From assembly GCA_037127315.1 (NCBI GenBank), contig JBBBDQ010000915.1, forward strand, positions 901,501-965,500: a stretch of DNA of 64,000 nt. Direction: 5' to 3'. The notes beneath the pieces are model-generated. The model had not been told where the DNA came from and made no database searches. It saw only the letters and a list, made by a program, of their open reading frames with translations. Source of the stretch: Ascarosepion bandense. Taxonomy: Eukaryota; Mollusca; Cephalopoda; Sepiida; Sepiidae. Positions 12,285 to 23,404 of this stretch are shown in pieces. How positions within the stretch are numbered: the stretch's first letter is position 1; every line of letters starts with the position of its first letter. The position numbers were made by a program, and so were the translations under genes.

Positions 12285-12590
12285 TGTGAATGTGCGTTGT
12301 GGTGCAGTGAATATTGGCTTGAAATCGAGGAGCCGAGTTCGAATTCCAGCCGAATACATTGCATTCACTTACGCGCAAATACTATTGGGAAAGGTATTAA
12401 TCCGTCTATTCCTTTCAGTTATGGGTAAAATAACAGGACAGATTTGGTTCTAAAGCCTTGGTCGGCAATCAGTCTACCGCAGAAAGCAATGGCAACCTAC
12501 TGTGGGATAATCTTCTGCCCAATCAGTCATTTCTCTTTCGAGACATGATCGCCCAAGCGTGTATCACGTATGGCAATGCCTAGTACTTCA
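12285..12590 (+). mobile_element. tRNA-derived SINE, family A, copy 1
   Basis: A-box-like GTGGTGCAGTGAATA is followed about 40 bp later by B-box-like GAGTTCGAATTCCAGC. The rest reads GCATTCACTTACGC, a block ending TTATGGGTAAAATAACAGGA, and CTACCGCAGAAAGCAATGGC. The same order occurs in copies at 51060-51400 (+, degraded) and 61533-61835 (-). The copy at 61533 has a clear target-site duplication, which confirms it as a mobile unit. Confidence 0.8.
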
Positions 12591-12639
12591 TTTATTTTCT
12601 AAAATTGTTGTTTTTTACAGATGTTATAACTCAATTTAC

Positions 12640-13050
12640 ACTATTAAAAATGTTTAAGTGATTATCTTTATTTTGTGGTTTAGGAACAGTTTCCGGAGGA
12701 AATGCTATTTTTCAGGATGATAATGCACCCATTCATACTGTTAAGTTGTAGCTGAAAGATACGAGGAAAACTTCAGTGAAGTCAAGCATGTTCTCTTTCT
12801 GCCACAGTGTACAGATCCAAACATCACTGAACATATATTTTATTTTAGAAAACAAGTAAAGAGTCGATATCATCTACCATCATCACTGAAATAAATGGAG
12901 ATTATATTAGCTGAAGAATGAATAAAAAATTTCTCTGGAAATTATTCCAACTTTGTACAAGTCGATCCCCATGAAAGCCTAATCTGTAATAACTGTCAAA
13001 GGCTGTCTTACATCATATTGAACGACAACTGCTTGATATTTCAAGGAGTT
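12640..13050 (+). pseudogene. Tc1-like transposase C-terminal relic
   Basis: Plus-strand translation gives GNAIFQDDNAPIHTVK, the second catalytic aspartate region of Tc1 transposases, then a degraded stretch with VLFLPQ and NITEHI, where a PQSPDLNxxE-type motif would lie. Stops interrupt it repeatedly. No terminal repeats could be found. It is from a different copy, and probably a different subfamily, than the element at 6752. Confidence 0.7.
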
Positions 13051-13067
13051 TCCATTATTTTGTTCCC

Positions 13068-13215
13068 CCATATATATATATATATATATAGTCATCCTCA
13101 GACAGATCTGTTTCACTCTATATATATATATATCAGTTTGAATATTTTCAGCAATCAATATTCATATGATCTCCCTTGGGATTTACGTACATGCCAAATT
13201 TTGGGATTTATATAT

Positions 13216-13255
<40 letters not shown>

Positions 13256-13362
13256 CACAGTTCATCAGTCTGGTTAGACATCCGATTGCTTCCACCCAAA
13301 ATTAAAACCCAACTGAACTAACATCAGTCGGCGATTCTATCTCTGAACTATGGGCGCTCGGT
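13068..13362 (-). mobile_element. SINE family B, copy 2, split by microsatellites
   Basis: The tail block AGTCATCCTCAGACAGATCT at 13091 and the tRNA-like head (AGTCGGCGATTCTATCTCTG region, 13327-13362) match copies 1 and 3. Between them lies about 130 bp containing (TA)n and a (GA)n tract at 13219-13252 that the other copies lack. Confidence 0.7.
13219..13252. repeat. (GA)n microsatellite
   Basis: Seventeen AG dinucleotides inside the interrupted SINE. Confidence 0.95.
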
Positions 13363-14344
13363 CTAGGAAGGTGGACTTTATAGTGTTATGTACACACTCC
13401 ATTAGCCGAGAGTGTTTAAATTCATTACTGCATACGTAAATACGTGAGTAGCTACTGTTTTTAAATATCATATATATATTATTTTAGTGATTTCACCCCA
13501 AGTAAGGCAGTTTCACTGCCACTGATGCGCAGGGGGTTACATAGGGTGAAGTGTTGAGAATGAGGGGCAGGTTATAGGGGGTCTCAGGAAGAGGGTAATA
13601 GAAGGATGAGAATACTGATTTGATGCAGTTAGAATGGATGGATAAAAGAGCTTGCGAGGAAGTCAGTGATATAGGAGATGACTACTGACCTTACATTAAA
13701 GCAAGAAAATAATCCGCTAGAGTAGAAATTGCGGTTACATTTTATCGGTGTCACTGTAAAAGGGTCGGACCTTGTTGCTAATCCAGTATCTCAAATAAAT
13801 TCATACATAAGGGACACTAGTGAGATAAGTTCGTTAGAGCAGAATCCGTGAAAGTATTTATAGAAGAGAACCAGGGAAGTCACATCACGACGGTGAGTGA
13901 GCGACTGCAGCCGAGCTGCCAAGTCAGGGTCGATCACATTTCAGATTCTCCGATGGATTTTGTCAAGAACCCTCGAGATGAAAAGCAGGGGCACCCAACC
14001 AGATGTGGCAGTGGTATTCAATACTCGGGCGGATGGTAGATTTATATATGTGCAAGATGGATTAAGATGGCAAAAACTTCCTGGCGCTACTCAATCAGCC
14101 GACCTTTCCAGAAGCGGATATAGCTATGGATTCGATATAGTCATTCACATTAAGGTTTGCTCAGAGAGTTAGGCGAAGGAGGCGCAGTGATTTGCTTTCA
14201 GGGAGGAGAGCCTGATTCAGGCTAATGGGGAATAGGAGCGATTGTCTGTGATGGTTAACAGATAGCAACTTCGTATTGGAAACATTAAATTTCACGAGCC
14301 ATTTCTTAACCCAGTCCACCACTGATTGGAGGTCCTTTTCAGGC

Positions 14345-14563
14345 TCAGCAGCGATGTTCGCTTTTGTCTGCCTCATCAGAGTTTTGATCGAGGCGAGAGT
14401 AAACGGTCATGTCGTCAGTGTATATGCCTACTTGAGATCTGATTACATCAAGAAGATCGTTAATAAAGATCCTGAAAAGCGTAGGACCTCGAATAGAGCA
14501 TTGACAGACACCCGCATTCATATGATAGTATCTGGAGGTATGTCCGTTCAATAATACCCTCAT
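14345..14563 (-). pseudogene. LINE reverse transcriptase fragment
   Basis: Seventy-two codons covering RT motifs. GVPQGSILGPTLF of the family appears as GVCQCSIRGPTLF, and the catalytic box is YTDD, with both aspartates kept. It stays open on the amino-terminal side only to 14563, where a short foreign block (14560-14594) interrupts the element. Confidence 0.8.
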
Positions 14564-14737
14564 TTGCCTTTGCTACATTGAGACGTCATACCCGTGCAAT
14601 TTGAAAGGAATGTCTGGATTAGGTCAAACGTTTGTCCAGTTATACCATATTGCGTAGAAGGCCAGCATGCCAGACTCTGTCAAACATTTTGTAAATATCT
14701 AGGGCAACAGTTCGAGCTTCGCCGTTCTCGTTGAGAG

Positions 14738-14740
<3 letters not shown>

Positions 14741-14787
<47 letters not shown>

Positions 14788-15186
14788 CGAAAAAAATCTA
14801 AAGCGAGCCAAAACCTACCGCGGTTTCACACTACGGATCGTCAGTGTGAAACCGCGGTAGGTTTTGGCTCGCTTTAGATTTTTTTCGTGTGTCTTTGCTC
14901 TACTTTTGTATATCTTTTGTACTTTGTATCGAGCACTTTTTCTTGTGGTTGGTTCCGTTTGGGTTTTTTTTTCTTTACTGCGGAGTATTGAATGTTTTGT
15001 TCTTGTTCCGCGGCTTTCTTTTTTTTCTCCACATTTATCCGACGCCTCAGTGCACCGGATTATAACGGAATTAGGTTCTGTTTGTTAGTGGTTTTTTGAA
15101 GGTTTATCTTAGTATAAATTTACAGCCTATATACTTACAGAGTCTATTTAGTTATTATTTTGATTTATATATATATATATATATAT
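14741..15186. mobile_element. Insertion with 50-bp perfect hairpin, bounded by (TA)n
   Basis: It interrupts the LINE between homologous positions that are adjacent, apart from a short gap, in the copy at 1656-3490. The borders are (TA)n tracts at 14741-14780 and 15166-15186. Inside, arms 14783-14832 and 14843-14892 are perfect reverse complements around a 10-nt loop. The remaining 270 bp is T-rich and non-coding. The class is unknown; it could be a miniature fold-back element or a PLE or LTR fragment. Confidence 0.65.
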
Positions 15187-15500
15187 TCAGCTATAGAAGA
15201 GTCTGTGAGCTGTGAGATGCTGCTCCGCCTCGGCGTTGATAATAGCTTCGAACACTTTGCCAAAAATCGGTAGGGGATTTATAGAGCGGTAATTAGGCCC
15301 GAGGATTCTCCAGTATTCTTAAATATAGGAACCTCATAGGAAGACTTCAAGCAGGCTAGAAAGCAGGAAGCAGAATGACAGGAGTTATAGAGTTTGGAGA
15401 AACAGAGAAGAGTTCAGGGGCACATTTCTTCAAAACTATGATTGAGATTCCGATACTTCTGCTCGCTTTATGAGGGTATATATTGTGGTCCAAAGAGTGG

Positions 15501-17450
15501 TGAACAGGAAATAAATGATAGCATTTTTTTAGATTATTTATAAATCATACTTACAAAACAATTATTACATTAAAAATTAAATGTTATTGTGTACAGTAAC
15601 ACAAAAGCGCTTAAATTTTATTAACGCAGGTGCTTAAACAGTTGACTATCACAATTTACAAAGATTTCAATACTAATACTCACGCTTCAGCTAACATGTT
15701 TCCATAGGTGTATTAATTACTTAAAATGCATCTCTCATGTAATCTTTCAAATCGCTAACACATATAAACAAACACCATTTTAATAATATAACAAGTACAA
15801 AAACCGATTTCATCTATTGATCCCCTATTTTGTGACCAAAGTTTTGTATACCCCTGTTAATTGTATATAGAATATAAGAACAATGCATTTAATTTTTCTC
15901 TGGTTGGTTGACGTCTTCAGATCTGAATGAAAGAATAAAACCGTGTTTTTGACCTTAAAGACTTTAATGGTTGTTCAACTTGAAATTAACTCCTTCCATG
16001 TCGATCTCTATTATTCTCGCTATTAGCTTGTATACAGCACTGTATTGTTCCTGCTTTGGCGTTGATCAGTGACAGTATGTATCATCCCGGTTTTAATCTC
16101 ATCAGCACACACTACATAAATTTTTCCTTTTTAGTGGATCATTGTCGTAGGGTTTTTCAGGAAATTTCCAACGGTGCCATATACAGGGATCTCCTCCCCA
16201 AAAGGGAGAACTTTGCTTCTTGATGAAGTGTGAAAAAAAACAACAATAAAATAAAATAAAATAAAATAAAATAATAATTTTTTTACTACTTACTCTGATA
16301 AATTGGAATTTTTTTTCTGTTACCGTTACCGAAATAAGAATTATAAATTCCAAGAGTCGAATCTAAAACACAATTTTATTAAATTTAAAGGAATGATTAT
16401 ATACAATAACTTTGCATAAAAGGTCCTTTATGAGTACAGTCAGTGAATTAACAGATATTTAAAATGTTAAAAAAATGAAAATTACATTTAATAACAAAAC
16501 TTACGAAAATCAGTTGTATTACAGCTGATAATAATTTTTATTTACGTTAATTTTCTAACGTAAACATTTCGCATTGTCTTTTTATTATTTAAAAAAGACA
16601 GTATTATTAAAAGATCTATATTTATTTTCGCGCTATATTATATTGAAGAGTTTACACATAGAAAAAACTTTACTGATGCTTTTTCTAAATTAATATATTT
16701 ACGTAAAATTGAATACGTAAATGTAAACAAAAGGGTTGTATTCACCTGTTATTTAAATATTTAAGAGACTTTAATTATGCTAAAAGTCTAAAAAGCAATT
16801 TACATTCAAGTTATTAAAACAATAATTTTAACTTGAATAAATTACATATTAGCGCAGTTAATATGTAAAAATATTGATATAGAGGCTTTGAAATATGCCG
16901 AAATAGGTACCAATAGTTCTACCTTTAATTATTAAGTTGCTAATTATTTCACAACTTAGAAAATTACGATTTTATTTTAAATTTATGAAACCGGAGAAAA
17001 TCAGATACGTCTGTTAGTTTAGGACGCTCAGAATATTCTGGTTTAATTTGATAAACTTACGCAAAACGAAAACTATTACAGACGATAATTTTACCGCTTG
17101 ATGCGAGATATGGAAATTAGTGCAGATGTTCACGTAAGCGTTCATTTCCAAGGACGTACCAAAGAAACGCCCATATTCCATATAAGGAATTTTTACAATA
17201 ATATAAAAAAAACGCTCATATTCCAAATAAGGAATTTTTGGAATAAATCCTAAAACCTTCAGGATTAAAGCGTTTATACAATTTAAATACAATTTTTTTG
17301 CTTTAATAAGAGCGAGACAACTTATAATTGTAAAAACTTCAACCGACAAAATATTTTACAATAAAATATTAAAATATAATTACCATTCAGTTGAATTAGA
17401 GAAAAATAATTTTTACAAGTTGCTACCATTTTTCGCCATCACCTCCGCAA
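15501..17450. other. AT-rich intergenic stretch
   Basis: No supported gene. It holds a short (AAAAT)n run near 16243-16275 and, at 17161-17240, two imperfect copies of a 45-bp unit, each with a CC(A/T)6GG box. ORFs here (for example 17014-17349) only reflect low-complexity composition. Confidence 0.5.
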
Positions 17451-17470
17451 TACGAGATCCGTAACAAGAA

Positions 17471-17625
17471 TGCGTCCGACTCGATTCCAACGTACCATCC
17501 TCTTTGAAGAATTTGGCAGCTGCAAGAGGCTATGCCAAGGCTCAAAACAACGCTTCAAGGATCAGTTGAAAACATCCCTGACATAGGCCAACATCGAGCC
17601 TGAGACCTGGGGAAACGTTGCTGTA
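17471..17625 (+). pseudogene. LINE ORF2 C-terminal tail relic
   Basis: Translation from 17471 gives RPTRFQRTILFEEFGSCKRL, then KQRFKDQLKTSLT, a stop, and ANIEPETWGNVA. This resembles the tail of non-LTR ORF2 proteins in which a GKRxxGxxxKRFKDxLKxxL block is typical. Only about 50 codons remain and the clade cannot be told. Confidence 0.55.
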
Positions 17626-17826
17626 AATAGTTATTTTCTGGTGTAGGACCGTCCGAGTTTGGGTCTTTCGAGCCTAACCTTCAGCATGAAAATAATCTAC
17701 GACATGAGTCTTCAGGGGGATGTTTAGCCTGCAGTCTTCTCAGTCACTACTACCAGAGGTAAACAAAGAAATACGATGTTCGGATGCAAACGGGTGCCGA
17801 CAAGCATATATTCAGGCGCTACACAC

Positions 17827-17828
<2 letters not shown>

Positions 17829-17856
<28 letters not shown>
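17829..17856. repeat. (TA)n microsatellite
   Basis: About 14 TA units abutting the SINE tail. Confidence 0.95.
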
Positions 17857-17860
<4 letters not shown>

Positions 17861-17993
17861 ATCCGCAGACAGATCTGTTTCGCTGTATCACAGCTCATCA
17901 GTACGGTTAGACATCCGATTGCTTTTAACCCAGGATTGAAACCCGACCGAATTGGCGTCAGTCGGCGATTCTAACTCTGAGCTATGGGCGCTC
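17857..17993 (-). mobile_element. SINE family B, copy 3 (best preserved)
   Basis: Minus strand: GCGCCCATAGCTCAGAGTTA with the A box, then GGTCGGGTTTCAATCC with the B box, followed by the unique tail ending GCGGATGACTA and (TA)n. The tRNA-like head with intact A and B boxes suggests derivation from a tRNA gene. It is the copy to use as reference for the two others. Confidence 0.82.
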
Positions 17994-18028
17994 GGTAGAC
18001 AGACTTTTAGCGTATGATTTATCATACG

Positions 18029-18029
<1 letters not shown>

Positions 18030-18073
<44 letters not shown>
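18030..18073. repeat. (TA)n microsatellite
   Basis: About 21 TA units just beyond the SINE head, preceded by a small palindrome (GCGTATGAT/ATCATACGC). Confidence 0.95.
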
Positions 18074-18076
<3 letters not shown>

Positions 18077-19040
18077 TTGAGGGATACTCTCTTATAATAG
18101 AGTATAAACATCAAAACACATTTTTATACGTGGTTAGGTTTTAAACATAAATAGTTCTCAAAATAGCCAAACTTTGGAAACCTCTGGAACAATGTTAGCA
18201 CACATTTTGTTGTTATTATGAATACATACACATACATGCACACATAGAGGCACTCATTCATACCCACATATGCAGATTCTTGTATATGTACATATACCTA
18301 TACATGCAACAGATAAGAGTTAATTGATCAAAAACGCCGCATGTATACACATTCCACTTTCTATCTCAAGAGGCCGCTTCCCTTGAGATCTAGCCTCGCT
18401 TCAGACTAACTCGAAGCCATCTTATTTCTTCAACGATGAGGTCCCAACTGTCGGCTGTGAGTTAGACCCGCTAATGCTGTTATCCGTGGGAAGTGACATC
18501 TGCTTCTAATGATTAGTGATTTATATCTTTCCAATTCAAAGATTCTGAGAACCTATTGATCGACTCCGTTGGCAGAAGAAGGAAGAAAGAAAAGAAAGAA
18601 GGGAAAAAAGAAAAGAAAAGAAAAGGATATGGTCGGCCTATTTGTCTGTAATCTACTCACGTTCTTAACAATCTGGTATAGCAAATATCTAATTGATTTT
18701 TAGACAGGAACAACAACTCTTGTTAATTCACAACCGAATTTCTTTAGGTTAAAAAAGAATAAAAAAACAACTTATTCTCCCTCTTTAAGTTTCTTTATTT
18801 TTTGCATTCTTTCTTTGTTTGCATCTTCTTACCTTCTTTTTGTATCTTCAATAAAAGTACATTAGTTAAACGAAGACAAAATTTGAACATTGATTGTGAA
18901 TAATACAACACGTCATAAATACAATGCGTTTATTCTTACAGTTATAGAACACTAATTCGTATCTTTTAAATAGTACAGAAAAAAATCGTTTTTTTTTAAG
19001 ATTTTGGATTATTGAACGAATATTTGCAATTAACTAAAAA
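18074..19040. other. Intergenic, nothing recognised
   Basis: Contains an (AAAAG)-rich run at 18580-18626. No gene supported. Confidence 0.5.
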
Positions 19041-19695
19041 ATCAGAAAGAAAGGTGTACACATAAACTACAAGAAAAAAGAATGTACATTAAAAACAGGA
19101 GCCCGAAATGCCAACTAAAAATCAAAAAAGGCTACAGAAATTTAAATACCTGGGAAGTGTTCTAACCTAGGACGAAAAGTACGACACTGAGATCGGAAGG
19201 CGTATTGGCGGGACCAAGGGTGCATTCCAAAAGCTAAGCAGTGTATTAAGAGACAAGAAAATTTAGCTGGAAACATATATTGGATTGTTATGGCATTTCT
19301 CTCCTTCAATATGGCGGCGAATCTAGACAATCTCATCAAAACCAACCAAAATGTGGTTTTACAAGAGTTCTGAGGATACAATGCAACGAACACGTGAGCA
19401 ACGACACGGTTTTGGAAAGGATAGAACGGAAAGGAAAACTGAAAATTAACATCAGCTGAAGTTTCTGGGACATGTTGTTGAGGAAGGATGGATTGGAGAA
19501 CCTAATACTCACGGGAGGGATAGAGGTAAAGAGAGACGAGGAAAAGCAACTTGATAGACATAAGCAGATGAATAGCGGAGCAGGGTTTGGGAGGAGTATC
19601 AGGAGAATATATGTTAAGAGCAATAAGGTATAGGGATGTTTGGAAGAACATAATCGCCTACACCCTGAAAAAACGCGACACATAGAAGAAGAGGA
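19041..19695 (+). mobile_element. RTE-like LINE 3' end, copy 1
   Basis: Plus-strand fragment in several frames: FKYLGSVLT, a block like DTEIGRRI, AFQKLSSVLRDKKI, MWFYKSSED and LKFLGHVV. These are landmarks of the RT C-terminal region of a widespread APE-type (RTE-like) LINE. It ends in GACACATAGAAGAAGA, and the copy at 36000-36722 has the same ending. Stops and frameshifts are frequent. Confidence 0.75.
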
Positions 19696-20651
19696 CTTGT
19701 ATATTTGTCATATTTATGACAATGTTCCGGTTGATATGTTCTCCGGCTTTTTTTAGGTGAATGTTGCATAAAACAACTAAATCGTTGAAAAATGATTGAA
19801 AAAATCATTGATATATGTCGTTTTATTACGACCGAGTCTCGTAAAAATAGTTTAGCATAGCATGTAACGGCTTCTTACTACTATTAAACTCTGGATAATT
19901 TACCCACAAGAAAAGTGTCAGTTGGACAACTACTCCCTTGCCTATATTTTTGCCGTCAACTATTGTGTTATCACAAGGACACGAATCTTATTAAAATATA
20001 TTCCTATAGAATAGCAGAATTCTGTTTGGGTTAAATACTGACTAAACCATAGTGTGCTTAACTGAGATGACTTAAGAAACATTATCTCGCCAGTTGTGTT
20101 TTGTGTAAAATATAGCTTAATGTGACAAATACAATCCCGTCTTGTGAGTATTATGCATAAATTGATTAGATTGAAACTGAAATTATTCGAACAAACGTAT
20201 ACGCTCTACGCGACATAGTTTGGTAATCTTATTTAAAAAATGGATGTTTAAAAACGTTATTTATTCACAAACATTACTTCTTTTTTATTTACAAATGTAC
20301 ATATATGAGGCATCCATTGAGGAACAATCACGTTACTCATTAGTAAGGATGTACGAAATTTGCAATCGAATACCTGATTCATACACCCACCCTGCCTTTT
20401 TTAATAGGCGTAGAGGTTTATTTCTTATTTCCTGTTTAGTATTCGGGTTTCTGGTTCCTTCTAAAATTTTCTTATCCTCATTCACTCGCAATAGACACTT
20501 GCGTATTAGTGAGATCATTTCCTTGCTTAGGATTAACTGTTTTATGGCTGGTAACACTCCCTCGCAAGACGGCTAATGCCTGTAAAACTTGCTAAAATGC
20601 AGCAGATTTCATACAATCTAAATGTTTCCATATTTTAAGCTTGAAACGTTT

Positions 20652-20652
<1 letters not shown>
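19696..20652. other. Intergenic, nothing recognised
   Basis: The 118-codon ORF at 20220-20576 overlaps a similar-length ORF on the other strand, has no motif and is not supported. Confidence 0.45.

Positions 20653-20702
<50 letters not shown>
20653..20702. repeat. (TA)n microsatellite
   Basis: About 24 TA units. Confidence 0.96.
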
Positions 20703-20707
<5 letters not shown>

Positions 20708-21451
20708 GAGAGTGCTTTAATCATAGCTTGCGCAGCTGCTAAAGCTTTTCCTTGTTTCTTATTATTACTGCGGATAAATTATTCTGCGGACCTCACAGAC
20801 CGGTTTGACAGATGTTGAAGCAACGGCCTTCTCCTTGATAATGCGTTAAAGTACAATGGAACATGCAAATAGGAAAAAGTGATTTGCATAAAACTAAATT
20901 AATCGGCCTCACAGTCACAAAAGCTGCTTGCCTGTCAGATGAGATAAGCGAATGCACCCGCGGATCCAAATGTTGTGGAAAACCGCGTTCTGAAAAAATG
21001 GTATGTAAAACATTCTCCCGCATTAATACTTCCATTTTGAGTTCAGTCCTTGCTTTTTCCCTCTCTACAATAAACTTTGGCTAGAATAACGCACGGCGAA
21101 TGGTTATATTCTTAATGAAGACGATAATGCAAAGTGAAACAATATGCATTTGGAAGGGAACCGGCACATGAAAGGTGGTGGAATTCCCACGCGTTTCTGT
21201 AATAACCCTAATATACAGAACTCTAGATGTACTAGATGTCTGCTTTACCCCCACCTCTGACTCTTGCAAAGTCAAGCAACTTCTGCAGTCTCGGAAACTC
21301 TGACCATGCTGTGGTTTCCGATGAACAATTTTTACATTATTTAACTCCCACAAAGAGGAACATAACTAGAATGTTGGAAAAGCTCAATAAATGATGGATT
21401 AAATAATTCTTGTCAGACGTATTTAATGAAAGATACTTAAAGGAAAGTTTG

Positions 21452-21456
<5 letters not shown>
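20703..21456. other. Intergenic with paired octamer motifs
   Basis: No gene. ATGCAAAT at 20863-20870 and ATTTGCAT at 20882-20889 form an inverted pair of perfect POU-type octamers. The cysteine-containing 73-codon ORF at 20863 overlaps an ORF on the opposite strand and has no signal peptide. Confidence 0.4.

Positions 21457-21484
<28 letters not shown>
21457..21484. repeat. (TA)n microsatellite
   Basis: Fourteen TA units followed by TGTGTGTGCG variants. Confidence 0.93.
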
Positions 21485-21493
<9 letters not shown>

Positions 21494-21966
21494 CATATGT
21501 GTGTGTGCGTGTGTTTGGTTATATAGATGTAAATTATTTATAATTAATCATAATTTTTTTAAATCGCTAAATTATTTAGATTAAACAGTACCTAACCTAA
21601 TTAAAGTTGAAATAATTTACGAAGACAAATGTATTTAGAAAAGGATGTAATCAAATACATCATGGACATCCAGTTTCTTACAATGTTTTATTTATATTCT
21701 TGGCAGATCATATATGCTAACAGGTGGGATATTTAATAACAAATGCGGTAGAAATTTCAACAGAAAGAACAAGAATCTAAATATAATTGGCTTGATTATT
21801 TACCCAAAACACATAAAAATCTATTAGAACGTTTTTACTTAGGAGCGTCTTTCTTTCATTCGTGCGCATGTCTAGCCGCATCAACGTAAATATAAACTTA
21901 GTCCAATACGCTTCTAATTGACAAAGTACGCCACACGAGACCTTTTTCACTTCCCTAATGTTGTTT

Positions 21967-21968
<2 letters not shown>

Positions 21969-22004
<36 letters not shown>

Positions 22005-22013
22005 AACATACAT

Positions 22014-22107
<94 letters not shown>
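21969..22107. repeat. Compound (TA)n-(CA)n-(TA)n microsatellite
   Basis: (TA)n at 21969-22000, ACATACATA spacer, (CA)n at 22022-22047 and (TA)n at 22048-22107. ORFs translating as IYIY or HTHT across it are artefacts of the repeat. Confidence 0.97.
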
Positions 22108-22109
<2 letters not shown>

Positions 22110-22860
22110 AAATAATAAGTAATATAACAAATATAATTCAAAATGTTAATCATTATTTTACTAAAATAAATGACGCATACAATTCTTAATTAGTTTTCTT
22201 AACTATAATATCGTTTAATATAACATAATTATTTAATCGTAACATAAACATTCCAGCCCTTACCAACTTGGTGTCAAAAATTATTTACCTATTTTAATAT
22301 TTTCGGTCCCACTATGTACCTTACTCAGAAAAAATAATTTTCTTTAAAATTTAATTAATTACAATGTTTCTTTTATAACTTACATTTAAAAATATTTTGA
22401 CCGAAAGATTCCAGCCCATTTACGCATGAAATATTAGTAAAAAAAAGTTTATTGTTCAATAAAAAAAAACCTAAAATCCATCTTCCTGTTAAAATTATTG
22501 TCTACCCATTTAAAAAATCTAAATGTCCTAAAATGCATCTTATCCGTACAAAATTAAAAAGTGACATGTCTAGATCCAAGCCATCCTGCTCCTTTTCATA
22601 ACCCAAAAATTAAACCTACATGGTTACATAATTTTTATTTTTTATTGAACAATATTGACACACCTAAAGCATTTTTCCAACTACCATTATCCAAATTTCT
22701 AAATAACCATGAATTTATCTTATATTGAAAAAATAAATAATTTTCAGCATTTATTTTAACATATCATCTCAAGAAGAACAGTTTTGTTCTGAAACATGAA
22801 AATGTTTGTGTAGTGATATTATGCTTTTATAAACCATTGTAATAATTATATATATATATA
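22108..22860 (+). mobile_element. Probable PLE 3' non-coding region
   Basis: AT-rich, no ORF. The assignment rests on the hammerhead-like fold at 22761-22819 and on resemblance in composition and layout to the non-coding tail of the PLE at 47611-48700, which also ends in a hammerhead and (TA)n. A short (TA)n at 22848-22860 closes it. The left boundary is unknown. Confidence 0.4.
22761..22819 (+). ncRNA. Hammerhead ribozyme-like fold, decayed core
   Basis: Helix I: ATATCAT (22761-22767) pairs with GTGATAT (22813-22819), seven pairs with one G-U. Core CTCAAGA (22768-22774) differs from CUGANGA by C at the G5 position. Helix II: AGAACA/TGTTCT around GTTT (22775-22790). GAAA at 22791-22794. Helix III: ACA/TGT, then A before the predicted cleavage point. 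The G5 change would be expected to abolish activity. Type I hammerheads are known from Penelope-like elements. Confidence 0.6.
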
Positions 22861-23400
22861 AATGTTGTCTTTATTTAGTTTAATTTCAAATGACCTAATT
22901 TTTTTAAAAATAATTTTATTTTAAATCCTATATCTTTTTATTCCCTTCTATTAATAATTATGCCTTTTTAAGTAAAGGCCTTTTTCTAATACTTCAACGT
23001 TTTGGGGAAATTAGGTTTTTGAATTTGTCCAGCGTCTGTAATATTTAAAAAAATTTTTTTCTTTAGTTTCTTTCTTTTTCCCTCCCTTCCTTCTTTTATC
23101 TCTCTTACCACCTTTTTTCCGTGTTGCTTAAACTTACGTCGATTTAACACGGCTGTCTGTTAATTTTTAGTTACATTCTCCCTTTTTTTTGCGAACCCAG
23201 ACGATGTCAATTTTTTTTCTTTTCTTATTTATTTGATTTTATTCTATCTTTTTCTTTTTCTTTTTCTTTTTCTTTTTCTTTTTCTTTTTCTTTCCCTTTA
23301 TTTTTATTTTTATTTTATTTTATTATTTATTTTTTAATTTCTTTGCAATCTATTTAAAAAGGAAAAGTAGACTAATTTTTCTCCAGTTTCTGAAAGGTTT
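22861..23400. other. T-rich intergenic or PLE tail
   Basis: Long polypyrimidine runs, including a (TTTTTC)n repeat at about 23246-23293. No gene. Confidence 0.45.
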
Positions 23401-23404
23401 TTTC

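Larger units (their letters stand above)
13480..15500 (-). mobile_element. APE-type LINE copy with a nested insertion
   Basis: Same family as 1656-3490. The 3' end reads AGTGATTTCACCCCAAGTAA at about 13490. The C-terminal and RT segments run to 14740, and the RT-upstream part resumes at 15187 with GAAGAGTCTGTGAGCTGTGA. Protein pieces include GPTLFRIFINDLLDVIRS and YTDDMTVYSRLD, so the RT box here is YTDD. Frames are broken many times. The piece from 14741 to 15186 is foreign and contains a perfect hairpin. Confidence 0.85.

Noticed and set aside
17857..17993. tRNA-like A and B boxes as a true tRNA gene
   Set aside because: The sequence does not fold into a proper cloverleaf by eye and the same block with a unique tail occurs three times, so it is a SINE.
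20863..21084. Cysteine-containing 73-codon ORF, considered as a small secreted peptide
   Set aside because: No signal peptide, overlapped by an equally long ORF on the other strand, and no repeat of a cysteine framework.
21777..22189. ORFs of 60-117 codons translating as IYIY, CVCV and HTHT
   Set aside because: They are translations of the compound (TA)n/(CA)n microsatellite at 21969-22107 and have no other content.
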